From Chelydra serpentina (Eukaryota; Chordata; Testudines; Chelydridae), in the NCBI GenBank assembly GCA_037349315.1, contig JBAIAC010000001.1, forward strand, positions 5,808,001 through 5,872,000: a stretch of 64,000 bases of DNA, in the 5' to 3' direction. Each line of letters opens with the position of its first letter. Position 1 is the stretch's first letter. Shown here in pieces: positions 33,811 through 44,209 of the stretch. The notes under the pieces were generated by a model. That model was not told the origin of the DNA. It saw only the letters and a list, made by a program, of their open reading frames with translations, and made no database searches. The translations under genes and the position numbers were made by a program.

Positions 33811-35560
33811 GGATGAAGGGCTGGTCAAACAGATATGTGGCAAATAAAAGGAAAATATAAATTATGATTGACTGTTCATAGAACTATCTTGGATGCAGCT
33901 TAAACTGACAGACAGTGGAAATCCTTAGTAGATAGCATATATGGTTCACATGTTGTGACTTTTCCCAGAAAACTGCTGACAAGGCCATTGTTCAAGACAC
34001 CCATCAACCTGTCGATGCCCAACCATCTGACACAGTGCATGAGAAAGACCCAAAATGAAGGACAAAATAAAAAGTCCATCCAGGGATGAACTGCTGTGGG
34101 ACTCATCCTTTTAATGTAAAAACCTCTTTCTAGAACCTCAGTTTCCCAACAGTTTTGTTTTTAAAAAGTATTTGCCTCACATATAAAATGGACCCCAAAT
34201 TAGTGTGGAACACAGGGAATTCTTGGATAAGAGACAGCGATGTGCCTTGAAATGAGGGACAGTGGGGAGGCATGATATGAGATGTAATACTTTTTAAAAT
34301 AGGTTTAAAATGGTTTCTGCACTAAGGTTTGAGACAGCTATTTGTCTTGTTTGAGGGGTTTTCAGGCTGAACATCATGGTCAGGAAATGACTAATAAATA
34401 TAAAAGCTGAGCTGGGAGAATATGGAAAACCTTGACTGGGAGGAAAATAAAATCGCATTGAATAACCCAGACTGGTGCCAGGAAAAGCTTTACTTATGTG
34501 TGTATGTGAGGGCAGGAATACACAAAATATATAATAGATGGTGGAGGGATTTTTCATGAGGGCAGTAGTACTCAGAGTGAGATCACACATTTAGAATGAC
34601 TAGAGCAGATGGAAGGAATGGCAAAGTGGTAAGATTAGAAAGGACCTAAAAAGATGAGGAGATGAGATTGAAAAGAAGCCCAGAGTAGCTGAAGGGAGAT
34701 CACAAGGCTCACAGATGCTCTGCGGGGAGTAGAGGAAAGAGAGAACAGTGAAGGACTTCAAACATAATGCACCTGTTAGACTCAGATAACTGAGTACTTT
34801 ACATATCCATGCATTTGAACCATACAGACCACGCAACAATATCTAACTGGTATAATGTATTACACATACTGTGCAGTGCAAACATCATAAATCAATGAGG
34901 CAGAGAGATCATGGATTAAATACGTTTAAACTTGGCAACATTCAACATCAATAAAAACCTAAACACATGCTAATAAACTAACTAGACATCACCCCCAGCC
35001 CCTTCTCCACAAGGGATCTGGTCAGTATGAGTCCCACCAACACTTCCCTAAGGATGGGGGCCTCTCTTTGGACAGAAGGTCCTGTCCATTTGCTTGATCA
35101 GAAGGACAGCCCTGAGTCAGTTTAAACTGAGGCCATTTACCCCAAAATAATTTCTTTGTCTATTGGCTTCTGGAGAACCCAGTTTGAACTAGTATATGCA
35201 AGTCTCCCCTGAAGGAAGTACCTCTCTGTAGGTGTTACAATCAATGAATTTGCCTAATCACCCACTACTGTTCTTAGTTCCTGGAGTACTCTTCTCCATG
35301 GAATTACATACAATCCCAGGTCCACAATGATACATAAACTTAATACAGTAAGTTCTCCCAAAAATATTGCAGAAAATTGCCATATCTGACACGCTTAGGT
35401 ACATAATTGGTAAAAAATGGCAAGAGGACACTTCCATTTCATGAAACATTTAAAGGTTTCAGAATATGGGTTTCTTCCAGTATGGAACAACAAAATGAGC
35501 TCTTTCAAAAGGTTTCACAAAATGAGAAAGAAAAAAAGAAAGTGACCCCAGAATAACTGA
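33811..35560. other. Intergenic sequence, nothing recognised
   Basis: Moderately AT-rich, with no gene, tandem array or paired termini. A 98-codon minus frame at 34,294-34,590 lacks motifs. Confidence 0.5.
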
Positions 35561-35715
35561 GTGGTCAGGGCACTGATCTGGGAAACCCACATTCAAGTCC
35601 CTTCTCAGCCTAATTCAGAGTAGAGTTTTTCATCCCAGATCACCCTGATCAGACAGTTCAGGAACTTGAATCTGGATCTCTTGGGCCAGAACCCTAACCA
35701 CTAGTCTTTTTCTAT
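35561..35715. repeat. Palindromic tRNA-like repeat
   Basis: The left arm TGAGTGGTCAGGGCACTGAT, ACATTCAAGTCCCTT pairs with the right arm AGGAACTTGAATCTGGATCT, CCTAACCACTAGT. It is the same family as at 18.7 and 25.2 kb, more diverged. Confidence 0.55.
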
Positions 35716-37030
35716 CTGAGTCCATTGTGGGCCTAAGAAACCTTCCTATCAAAATTGTCATTGAAACTGATACAGTTCTGTGACATTTTGGTTTAGATAA
35801 AATTACTTTTTTTGATGAAAAAAAGTTTTATGGAAAATAGTTCAATCAGCTCTAATAGTTGCATTGAAAATACTGAGACACAGTGTCTGGTTTCCCTTTA
35901 GCTAAGATGGACACTCCACCTGGGTTGGAGGGTGAGGAAAGAGTGGTGTGAGCAATATATTTCCTTCCCTCAAGGAGTGGAGGTAGCTACAGAACAACAA
36001 ATAACCATTTAGCAATGAATTACATTCAGGATTAATATGCTGTTGACATAATAACGGTTGTAAAACATTTAATGTTTATTGGCTCCATATCTAATATGAA
36101 GTCAGCTTTATTGATGTTAAAATAAAAAGACCTAAATTTTGTAAAGCCCTGAATAATTACCAAACCAACAGCAGGAGTAGCAGAATATATTTACAACAGA
36201 TAACACAATAGAAGAATGTGACAGGAAAGAAATATCCACTTATGGACATCATAATTCAAGACAGGCAGATTATTTATTAGAAGACAAATCTCCTCCATAC
36301 CAGCACAAGTACCCATGAATACTCTAAGGATGAATGCTTATATCTAATCAAAGACTACAACAGGTAGCATACATATTACTTAACATGTATTGTTTTAAAA
36401 ATGAGAAAGGACTTGCACATGCTTAAATCTCAGTCTTTAAAACTATACAGCTGCTTGGACAAGACTAATATTTAAATATTCAATTTTAAAATGATTAAAT
36501 ATAGACTAGATTCCATTTAAAAAGTTAATGCAATGTTAAGGATGGGGAATCATGCACTCAAAATTCAGCAAAACTATGAAAGTGAGGGTTGCATGTTCAA
36601 CCTTAACTCTAGCTCCATGTGTAGATGCCTTAAAATACAGTTTCTTTTCATATTATTTGTCAAATGCAATATTATCTGTAGGGACTCCACAGTTAGGGTT
36701 GCATCCTAAAATAATCATAGAATGGGGCATAAATTCTTGTTTTCCTCTAAAAGTAGGTGGCCTTTTGGTGTGAAATATCACAGAAAGTTAGTTTTTTGGC
36801 CATTTGCATTTTCTTTGTAGTGTTGTTTGGTTTCTATTCATAAATGTTTCACACTTGGACTTTTAAATTGGTCTCTATCTGAAATCTTTTCTTGGTAGTC
36901 CTACTTTTGCTAACTTAAGTGCTTCACAATGAAGAGTTTTGTGTAGAGCCTACCATAATGCAAACTGATATTTGTATTCAAACTTACACAGTGTACAAAT
37001 TATCATGGGTGAGATTTTGTGTTGTGTTTC
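35716..37030. other. Intergenic sequence, nothing recognised
   Basis: AT-rich, with no supportable gene or element. Confidence 0.5.
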
Positions 37031-37033
37031 TAA

Positions 37034-37329
37034 GGCTAGGTCTACACTACCCCCCCCTATCGAACTAAGGTACGCAACTTCAGCTACGTGAATAACGTAG
37101 CTGAAGTCGAAGTACCTTAGTTCGAAGGAAAAAGCACTTACCCGGGGTCCAGACGCGGCGCGCAGGCTCCCCCGTCGACTCCGCCTACTCCGTTCGTCGA
37201 GCTGGAGTACCAGCGTCGACAACGGAGCACTTCCTGGTTCGATTTATCGCGTCTTGACAAGACGCGATAAATCGAACCCAGAACATCGATCCGACGCGTT
37301 CGACGCGACGCGTAAGTATAGACCTACCC
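37034..37329. mobile_element. Harbinger-type MITE with two internal hairpins
   Basis: The ends GGCTAGGTCTACACT and, inverted, GGGTAGGTCTATACT share the GTCTACACTA core of the Harbinger element at 926-5915. Flanks TAA (37,031-37,033) and TTA (37,330-37,332) fit the TWA target of this superfamily. Near the left end lies a two-step hairpin: TCGAACTAAGGTAC pairs with GTACCTTAGTTCGA, and CTTCAGCTACGT pairs with ACGTAGCTGAAG. Near the right end, GGTTCGATTTATCGCGTCTT pairs perfectly with its complement one base away. There is no coding capacity. Confidence 0.87.
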
Positions 37330-37339
37330 TTAGAGATAC

Positions 37340-38717
37340 AGCACAGAACTTGATGCCCAGGAGAAGGGGGACTATGGTGGATTTAAGCAACCTTTGCCCC
37401 CTCCCAGTCCTGGATTGCTCTGGGAGCTGAACAGGTCCAGTGTAACTTTGACAGCCCTGGTGGCTTGCCTAAGATATAGCAGCCTTGTGGGGCTGCCCTC
37501 CGGGTTGCAGCGCTGCCTGGAATTTCGACAGCACTGAGTGCTGTATCCCTGCCTGCAACACATTCCTCCTGTACCAAGCCCCAACCCCAGCATGCTGCTT
37601 ACCTCAGGCTTGCAAAGGGGTCCTCAGATGGCAGGCTTATGGCTGTTTTCCACAACATCTGCACCAGGGGAAACCTTCCCTCAGCTAGAGACAGTCTGTT
37701 TAGGGCCCCTTTATGCCACTCTGGACCTTTAACATGACATACAGGAGCTGGAGCAGGGGTGAGGATCTCACCCTATGTGTACTTATTTCAGGATTCAACA
37801 GTGTGTGTCAAGGACTATTGGTTAACATTAGCCATTACCTTATGGTTAAAGTACTCTGCATACTTTTTCACAGATATTCAGCAAAATCTAAAGTTGAGCA
37901 TTTACTCTCTTTTTAAAAGTTGTGTTGACAGTAAAGCTTAGGCATCATTTTTACAACCTGACTAATACCCCACTGTACAGTGACCAGTCTGTTGTGCATG
38001 GAGCCAGTTGCTGGGTCCCACATCCTTCCAATTGACCTTGATCTGGGTAGAGGTAAGTCACTGTTTCTAGCTCTGGAGCTTTAGGGCGCACTCCCAGGCT
38101 CAGACCTCTTGGCTAACATCCTTCTTTGGGATGCTGTCATTCAGCCTGGATCCTAAAACCAGTGTGACACTTTCCAAGTACTCCTCAGTCACTTACACAT
38201 GTTCCCTCAGAATTCCACTTAGGCTGTGGGACCTCTGGGTTTCTAGTTTAACCCCTTCGGAAACAATGCAATAGGAAAGCAAGAAACACAGGCTTAGCAA
38301 AGGAATTTCTTAGCCACAAAAACTTTTACTCAAAGTAATGAGAGTTGCAGAGCTTTGAAAACACTACAAGTCCTACGCAGTCTGATCTCTCTCCTTGTGT
38401 GGGGACATGGTTCATCTGCATTCTAGGCTGGGCAGAGGGTCCCTCCTGTCCTCTCTCTCTTGCAAATCCTTCTTGCATATGACAATAGTCTGCCTCCTGC
38501 ACAGAACAGAACTTCTGTCTTCATGCCATGTACTCTGACTGCAGTCATGCTTGTCCTCCCAACTCCATGTAGGCTCCTGTTGCAGGGATATTAAAGAAGG
38601 TACTGAAAGTGATTCCCCAAGTGAAAGTAACTCCCCATAATTTGTCCCCCACAATTTAAACCTCATAGCATTACCAAGTAAAAGATCTCTTGGATCCCTT
38701 GTTAAACTTACAAGCTA
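37340..38717. other. Possible unclassified dispersed repeat
   Basis: The region 37,950-38,700 has the compositional look of an old retroelement and contains AGTCATGCTTGTCCTCCCAA CTCCATG. That stretch recurs inverted at 40,505-40,545. No termini or open frames could be defined. Frames near 37,370-37,730 are compositional. Confidence 0.35.
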
Positions 38718-38722
38718 CTGTC

Positions 38723-39528
38723 TGTGTAAACCATTGATTGTATCTGTTCTCAGAAAGATACTGTATTGCTATGAGAAACTTGCAAACAAGTTATTTGACT
38801 TTGTTCTGTATGCATGCTTTGTAACTAGAAACAGCATAGAAAGACCCCCACCCTCTTTGATTAAAGGGCAGGGAGTCTCAAATAAATTAGTACACACCCC
38901 GAAAGTGTTGAAGACAGTATGTCTGCTGATGAATGCTTGGTGTACATGAATGAATGAGCAGGGAGGTGCCAGCCTAGGAATTCAGTGACCATCAGCTGAA
39001 GGGGGCGTCAAAGTGGGAACGACCAGACAACCCCCGGAGGGTAAACTGGGACCCACCCAATCATCTCAAAGGATGGGAAAAACAAGATAACATCTGACAG
39101 TGTGGAGCCACCAGGAATGCCATCAGAAATGTGCCATCTGCCGATTGATTCAGCAACAGCATGATGAAGCAATTCCCATAGACTGACAGAGGAAATAATT
39201 CCTATAAGAATGGCCTCTAAATACTGAGGACTTTGAGTCTGGTTCTGCAACCAACCTCCAGGAGCATCAGATGAATCTGACAAGGACTCGGCTCCACCCT
39301 CATGCCCAGGTTACCTGGCCAGTAACTTGGCATGAGCAACTTCTAGGCTGGTAACTATGACATCTATACAGAACCTGTGTGTGTGTGTGAATGAATGTGA
39401 AACTGAATGAAATGTTATAGCTATAACTGACTGCTTACTATGATTCTTTTTGTATTCACAATAAATGTGACATTTTGTCTTATCCCCTTTAAAAAGATCC
39501 TGCTGGTTTTTATTTTATTGGTATAACA
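38723..39528 (+). mobile_element. Solo LTR (about 806 bp), plus orientation
   Basis: It starts TGTGTAAACC and ends GGTATAACA. Flanks CTGTC (38,718-38,722) and CTGTG (39,529-39,533) agree at 4 of 5 bases. A polyadenylation signal AATAAATGTG is at about 39,461, which sets the orientation. The text matches a turtle LTR that I recall in many copies, for example CAGGGAGTCTCAAATAAATT and CCATCTGCCGATTGATTC. No gag-pol sequence adjoins it. Confidence 0.75.
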
Positions 39529-39533
39529 CTGTG

Positions 39534-40503
39534 TTAAGAAACCATTGTGCTATGTGGGTGAGCCAGTAGTTGAGAATCATCCAAAATCAATGGCCCCAGA
39601 TTGCAGTCCTGATGGGTCTAACTGACAGTCATTCACTGAGCTGTCAAATCCCTCTCCCAGACAGGACAGCTTTCTGGAATGCAGTGGAACAGGCTACTCT
39701 TGTCCAGATTTGTGTAATCACTGTGTCAGTATTTCCACATGTAGTATACCACAGAGTTCATAATTCGACACAGACATATACCAAACATGGTAGACTTTTG
39801 ATGTGGGATTTTCAAAAACACGAAGTGATTTAAGAGTTTAAGTTCCAATGATTTTTTTTTTTAAATAACACCCTTTTGGGCAAGGCTTAAATTCTTATAG
39901 AGTATTACTCAGACCCCTCCCACCTCAACCCCCCAAATACTATAAACACTCCAAGGGGGTTGAAAATATTTACTGGAACTCCGCTCCGGACAGCTCCAGC
40001 TGAATTTAAGCCCCACTTTTTGGTTATCTTTAAATCAACCTAAATTTTGCAGAAAACAATTCTGAAACTCAGTAACCTTGTGACAAAAATTCAACACTGG
40101 TTAACATTACTAATAGTTGCAAATGTCAAAATCCTCTTTTCCTAAAATTGGATATTTCCATTCATTTTACAGCCAATGGACATGCTTTCTTCCTTGTCCC
40201 ATTCTGATGGCAGTTACAAAAGCTTTTATTGCAGGTAGAGATGAATAAGATGTGGAAACAGTAAAAGGAGATTTACATGGAATAAGAAATATCTGCAAAG
40301 TGTGAGAAGAATGTTCATATTTAACAATGGAGTTTTAAGAGAAATTTCTTCCAAAATTTGACCTGTTTTGCAAGCTCAGAGATGCCAGAGATTCTCATAT
40401 TATATTTCACACAATTTTACTTTTACTTCAGTGGATGAAAACAGGTTAGGATTCTCAAACTTTTGACTCTCTTGTATTCCAATCTTGTATTCCAATGGTT
40501 TCT
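39534..40503. other. Intergenic sequence, nothing recognised
   Basis: AT-rich sequence, with no gene or paired termini. Confidence 0.5.
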
Positions 40504-40504
40504 T

Positions 40505-40563
40505 AACACAGGAGCCTGCATGGAGTTGGGAGGACAAGCGTGACTCGTAGTGTAGACCAGGGC
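40505..40563 (-). repeat. Isolated Harbinger terminus beside an inverted copy of a 38.5-kb segment
   Basis: CTCGTAGTGTAGACCAGGGC at 40,544-40,563 contains the exact complement of GTCTACACTACGAG, the left terminus of the Harbinger element at 926. No partner end is found. Just before it, AGGAGCCTGCATGGAGTTGG and GAGGACAAGCGTGAC repeat, inverted, the segment at about 38,540-38,580. Confidence 0.6.
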
Positions 40564-40711
40564 TATGTATATTGTGTAGCTAGTAGAGTTTTAATCATAA
40601 ATTGTAAACCTAGGTCTTTTCATGTGTTTATGGTTGCTTTACATGATACTATTTCACCTGTCCTGTTTATGTAACACTTTAAAAATCAGCAAAGGGGTTA
40701 TATAAATACAA

Positions 40712-40717
40712 TTTATT
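40712..40717 (-). terminator. Polyadenylation signal of the 562-codon ORF
   Basis: TTTATT on the plus strand is AATAAA on the minus strand, 43 bp downstream of the stop of the large ORF. Confidence 0.65.
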
Positions 40718-40759
40718 ATGAAACAAAAAGCAAAAAGCTATTATGTACATAGTTTAGTC

Positions 40760-42448
40760 CTATTCAGTGTCTACTCGGCGCTTCTTGGCTTGTCTCTTGT
40801 ATTCATTAAATGGAGCATCTCTTGTCACTGTCCAGCAATAGTCTGCAAGCATTGATGGGCTCCATTTGCCCTGATAGCGTTTCTCCATTGTTGCAATGTC
40901 CTGGTGAAATTGCTCGCCGTGCTCGTCGCTCACTGCTCCGCAGTGCGGTGGAAAAAAATCTAGATGAGAGTGCAAAAAATGTATCTTTAGTGACATGTTG
41001 CAACCAAGGCTTTTGTATGCCTTGAGGAGGTTTTCCACCAACAACCTGTAGTTGTCTGCCTTGTTGTTTCCGAGAAAATTTCTTGCCACTAACTGGAAGG
41101 CTTTCCATGCCTTTTTTTCCTTGCCACACAGTGCATGGTCAAATGCATCATCTCGAAGAAGTTCACGAATCTGAGGACCAACAAAGACACCTTCCTTTAT
41201 CTTAGCTTCACTTAACCTTGGACATTTTCCATGGAGGTACTTGAAAGCTGCTTGTGTTTTGTCAATGGCCTTGACAAAGTTCTTCATCAGACCCAGCTTG
41301 ATGTGTAAGGGTGGTAACAAAATCTTCCTTGATTCAGCAAGTGGTGGATGCTGAACACTTTTCCTCCCAGGCTCCAATGACTGTCGGAGTGGCCAATCTT
41401 TCTTGATGTAGTGGGAATCTCTTGCACGACTATCCCCTTCGCAGAGAAAACAGCAGTACTTTGTGTATCCAGTCTGCAGACCAAGCAAGAGAGCAACAAC
41501 CTTCAAATCACCACAAAGCTGCCACTGATGTTGGTCATAGTTTATGCACCTCAAAAGTTGTTTCATGTTGTCATAGGTTTCCTTCATATGGACTGCATGA
41601 CCAACTGGAATTGATGGCAAAACATTGCCATTATGCAGTAAAACAGCTTTAAGACTCGTCTTCGATGAATCAATGAACAATCTCCACTCATCTGGATCGT
41701 GAATGATGTTGAGGGCTGCCATCACACCATCGATGTTGTTGCAGGCTACAAGATCACCTTCCATGAAGAAGAATGGGACAAGATTCTTTTGACAGTTACG
41801 GAACATGGAAACCCTAACATCACCTGCCAGGAGATTCCACTGCTGTAGTCTGGAGCCCAAAAGCTCTGCCTTACTCTTGGGTAGTTCCAAATCCCTGACA
41901 AGGTCATTCAGTTCACCTTGTGTTATGAGGTGTGGTTCAGAAGAGGAGGATGGGAGAAAATGTAGGTCCTGTGACATTGATGGTTCAGGACCAGAAGTTA
42001 CATCCTCTTCCTCGTCTGACTCAAGTGAGAATGATTCTGGTGCATCAGGAACCGGCAGTCCTTCTCCGTGGGGTACTAGGCGTATAGCTGATGGAATGTT
42101 TGGATAATGCACAGTCCACTTTTTCTTCTTTGACACACCTTTCCCAACTGGAGGCACCATGCAGAAGTAACAATTGCTGGTATGATCTGTTGGCTCTCTC
42201 CAAATCATTGGCACTGCAAAAGGCATAGATTTCCTTTTCCTGTTCAACCACTGGCAAAGATTTGTTGCACAAGTGTTGCAGCATATGTGTGGGGCCCTCC
42301 TCTTGTCCTGATCTCCAATTTTGCAGCCAAAAGAAAGGTGACAGACTTTCTTAACCATAGTGGTTATACTGCGCTTTTGTGATGCAAAAGTCACTTCACC
42401 ACAAACATAGCAGAAGTTATCTGCACTGTTCACACAAGTACGAGGCAT
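40760..42448 (-). CDS. Intact 562-aa zinc-finger protein of a dispersed, probably transposon-encoded family
   Basis: One uninterrupted frame starts MPRTCVNSADNFCYVCGE and ends KKRRVDTE. The N-terminus has cysteine pairs spaced like a zinc module (C13/C16 and C57/C60), followed by C93-x2-C96. An acidic linker lies at about residues 139-175. A conserved core begins near 250: EWRLFIDSSKTSLKAVLLHN resembles the first three strands of an RNase H fold with D260; GDLKVVALLLG offers D314; CCFLCEGDSRARD is a further finger (C333/C336). GAVSDEHGEQFHQDI near 505-520 offers E509 or E512. A D-D-E triad is therefore possible but is my inference. I recall near-identical uncharacterised proteins from cnidarians, insects and fish, usually in many copies, which suggests a mobile element or a horizontally spread gene. 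No terminal repeats could be fixed. AATAAA follows the stop at once, and four copies of a 10-mer lie upstream. The open frame contrasts with every other element here, so the copy is young or selected. Confidence 0.85.
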   Translation of the reverse strand: MPRTCVNSADNFCYVCGEVTFASQKRSITTMVKKVCHLSFGCKIGDQDKRRAPHICCNTCATNLCQWLNRKRKSMPFAVPMIWREPTDHTSNCYFCMVPPVGKGVSKKKKWTVHYPNIPSAIRLVPHGEGLPVPDAPESFSLESDEEEDVTSGPEPSMSQDLHFLPSSSSEPHLITQGELNDLVRDLELPKSKAELLGSRLQQWNLLAGDVRVSMFRNCQKNLVPFFFMEGDLVACNNIDGVMAALNIIHDPDEWRLFIDSSKTSLKAVLLHNGNVLPSIPVGHAVHMKETYDNMKQLLRCINYDQHQWQLCGDLKVVALLLGLQTGYTKYCCFLCEGDSRARDSHYIKKDWPLRQSLEPGRKSVQHPPLAESRKILLPPLHIKLGLMKNFVKAIDKTQAAFKYLHGKCPRLSEAKIKEGVFVGPQIRELLRDDAFDHALCGKEKKAWKAFQLVARNFLGNNKADNYRLLVENLLKAYKSLGCNMSLKIHFLHSHLDFFPPHCGAVSDEHGEQFHQDIATMEKRYQGKWSPSMLADYCWTVTRDAPFNEYKRQAKKRRVDTE

Positions 42449-42585
42449 CTCTGCTCACTTTGGCTAAACAGAAATGTGTCCCTTTGCAAAATCAAACACT
42501 GACAAATAAGAGAGCACGACACTGTATGATTTCTAGAGCTGATATAGGGCAATTTGTTCAGCAGAGTGATGTAAGCTTCGTTATG

Positions 42586-42667
42586 ATTGCATCATCCATG
42601 ACTTCTAGGAATAACATGATGCAATTCATATCATGTATGATGCAATACCAGCTTCAGATTGCATCAT
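42586..42667. promoter_or_regulatory. Four phased copies of ATTGCATCAT upstream of the 562-codon ORF
   Basis: The exact 10-mer occurs at 42,586-42,595 (as written), 42,616-42,625 and 42,637-42,646 (inverted) and 42,658-42,667 (as written). Starts are 30, 21 and 21 bp apart, close to whole helical turns. The first copy lies 138 bp upstream of the ATG. TGATGCAAT is the C/EBP-ATF composite element known from amino-acid-response promoters. Alternatively the sites bind the element's own protein. Which of the two applies cannot be told from the sequence. Confidence 0.65.
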
Positions 42668-42679
42668 TCATTGTTTTGC

Positions 42680-44209
42680 CTAAAAAGCAAGTACTGTCCA
42701 AACCCAGTCATAGATTTATTCATAGATCCAGTCAAAGATGTATTTTAGTCATTTCTGGTTTAAATTGAGATCCCTTCCCTTTATAACTCACTTATCCTCC
42801 GCCATTCCCAAGTCAAGGGTCGTATATACTGACCCAATAGCATGTCTTGAAAACTAGAGCCAATCAACAATTTTAAGCATCATTTTCATTCTCAGTGACC
42901 CAGAATTAGTAAAGTTTGACAACATTTATTTCAGAAGCATTTTGGCTGTAGAGCAGTGTTATCACCAAAAATTGCTTTGGAGAAAACTTCATTGTACATC
43001 TCATAACTATCCACATAGTGACAGAACCCCACTATGCCCTAGTGTACTGCCTCCAAATCAATAACGCTGCATGCCGACCACAAAGCAAAATGAGAGGCAC
43101 AAGATAGAAATCATTACTTCAGTGTAATTGAAGCATCACAAATATATCACAAATATATACTCCTTTTAAGGGCCACTCTAAAGAAAGATGAGGGTGCAAA
43201 GTGCCCCACTAAAGCAGTATAATGCAGTAGTGGCAGAAGATATGGCCCAGTTTCTGCTCATGAGACTGAAGCAGAGTTTTTTATATACTCACTCCTCATA
43301 TAATGGGATGCTGTTACCAATGTGGTACAGGACTTCTGAGACCCTGACCCCTTTTCTGCTTATGTGACCAGGATTTGAACTATATAGTTGGGTCCACTTA
43401 GAATGTTGATAAGTTTTAATTTTTATCTTTACTCATGTATATGTTTTTAGCCTAAATCAAATGAGGACCAGCCCTTGGGGATGGGCACTGGTCAGCACTA
43501 GTTGGAATCCATTTTCCATCAATTATAAATCAGATGAGAACCAGTGATTTTCTGGATGTTTGCATTCTCCTCTCAAAAGGGGTTTCAGGCTGATTGCTTG
43601 ACTCTTCTTAGTGTCATCATCACTAGTCAGATTTAATCAGATATAATGATCATTATTATCCAGGATAATAATCAAAATATTTCACCAGTTAGTAAAGACT
43701 TCACTCAGAAGAAATATGAATTATATTCAGCTTCTGGAGCCCTTCGGAAGCTTCTATTAAAATATATGACAGAGTTCACTTTTCCTTTTAAGGTCTCACT
43801 GGCAGAAGTGGAGAGGCTTCTGAGTTTCTAACAATTCTCCTGCTCTATAAGGAAAATTGCTAAGGAACTCAGGCTGCAGGCAAGAAGGGATTAAATTTAA
43901 AGAATAAAACCATGGAAGGAAGAAACTCCCTCCCTTTTGATGATTCAGAAGGTAGGCCAGCTTCCTGGCTAATGTTACATAATTTAGAGAAGTTGAGCTA
44001 TAATTGCAGGATAAGCCTTTTTAAAAAGAGGGAAATGATTATTGCCATAAATAGGCTCATCTATGGTAAATCTCCAGAGTACTAAAAGCCCAGTATTTCA
44101 GTGTATTAAACCTCTTAATATTTCCATTATACTTTGATTTTTAATAGTGACCCAAAACCAGGAAAACTTTAGGAATTTACACGTTATTTTTGACTTAAGT
44201 CAGAACTGT
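42680..44209. other. Intergenic sequence, possibly including the 5' end of the 562-codon element
   Basis: I could not find an inverted match to the 3' side of the large ORF here. A short minus frame and a plus frame near 43,650 have no motif. Confidence 0.4.
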
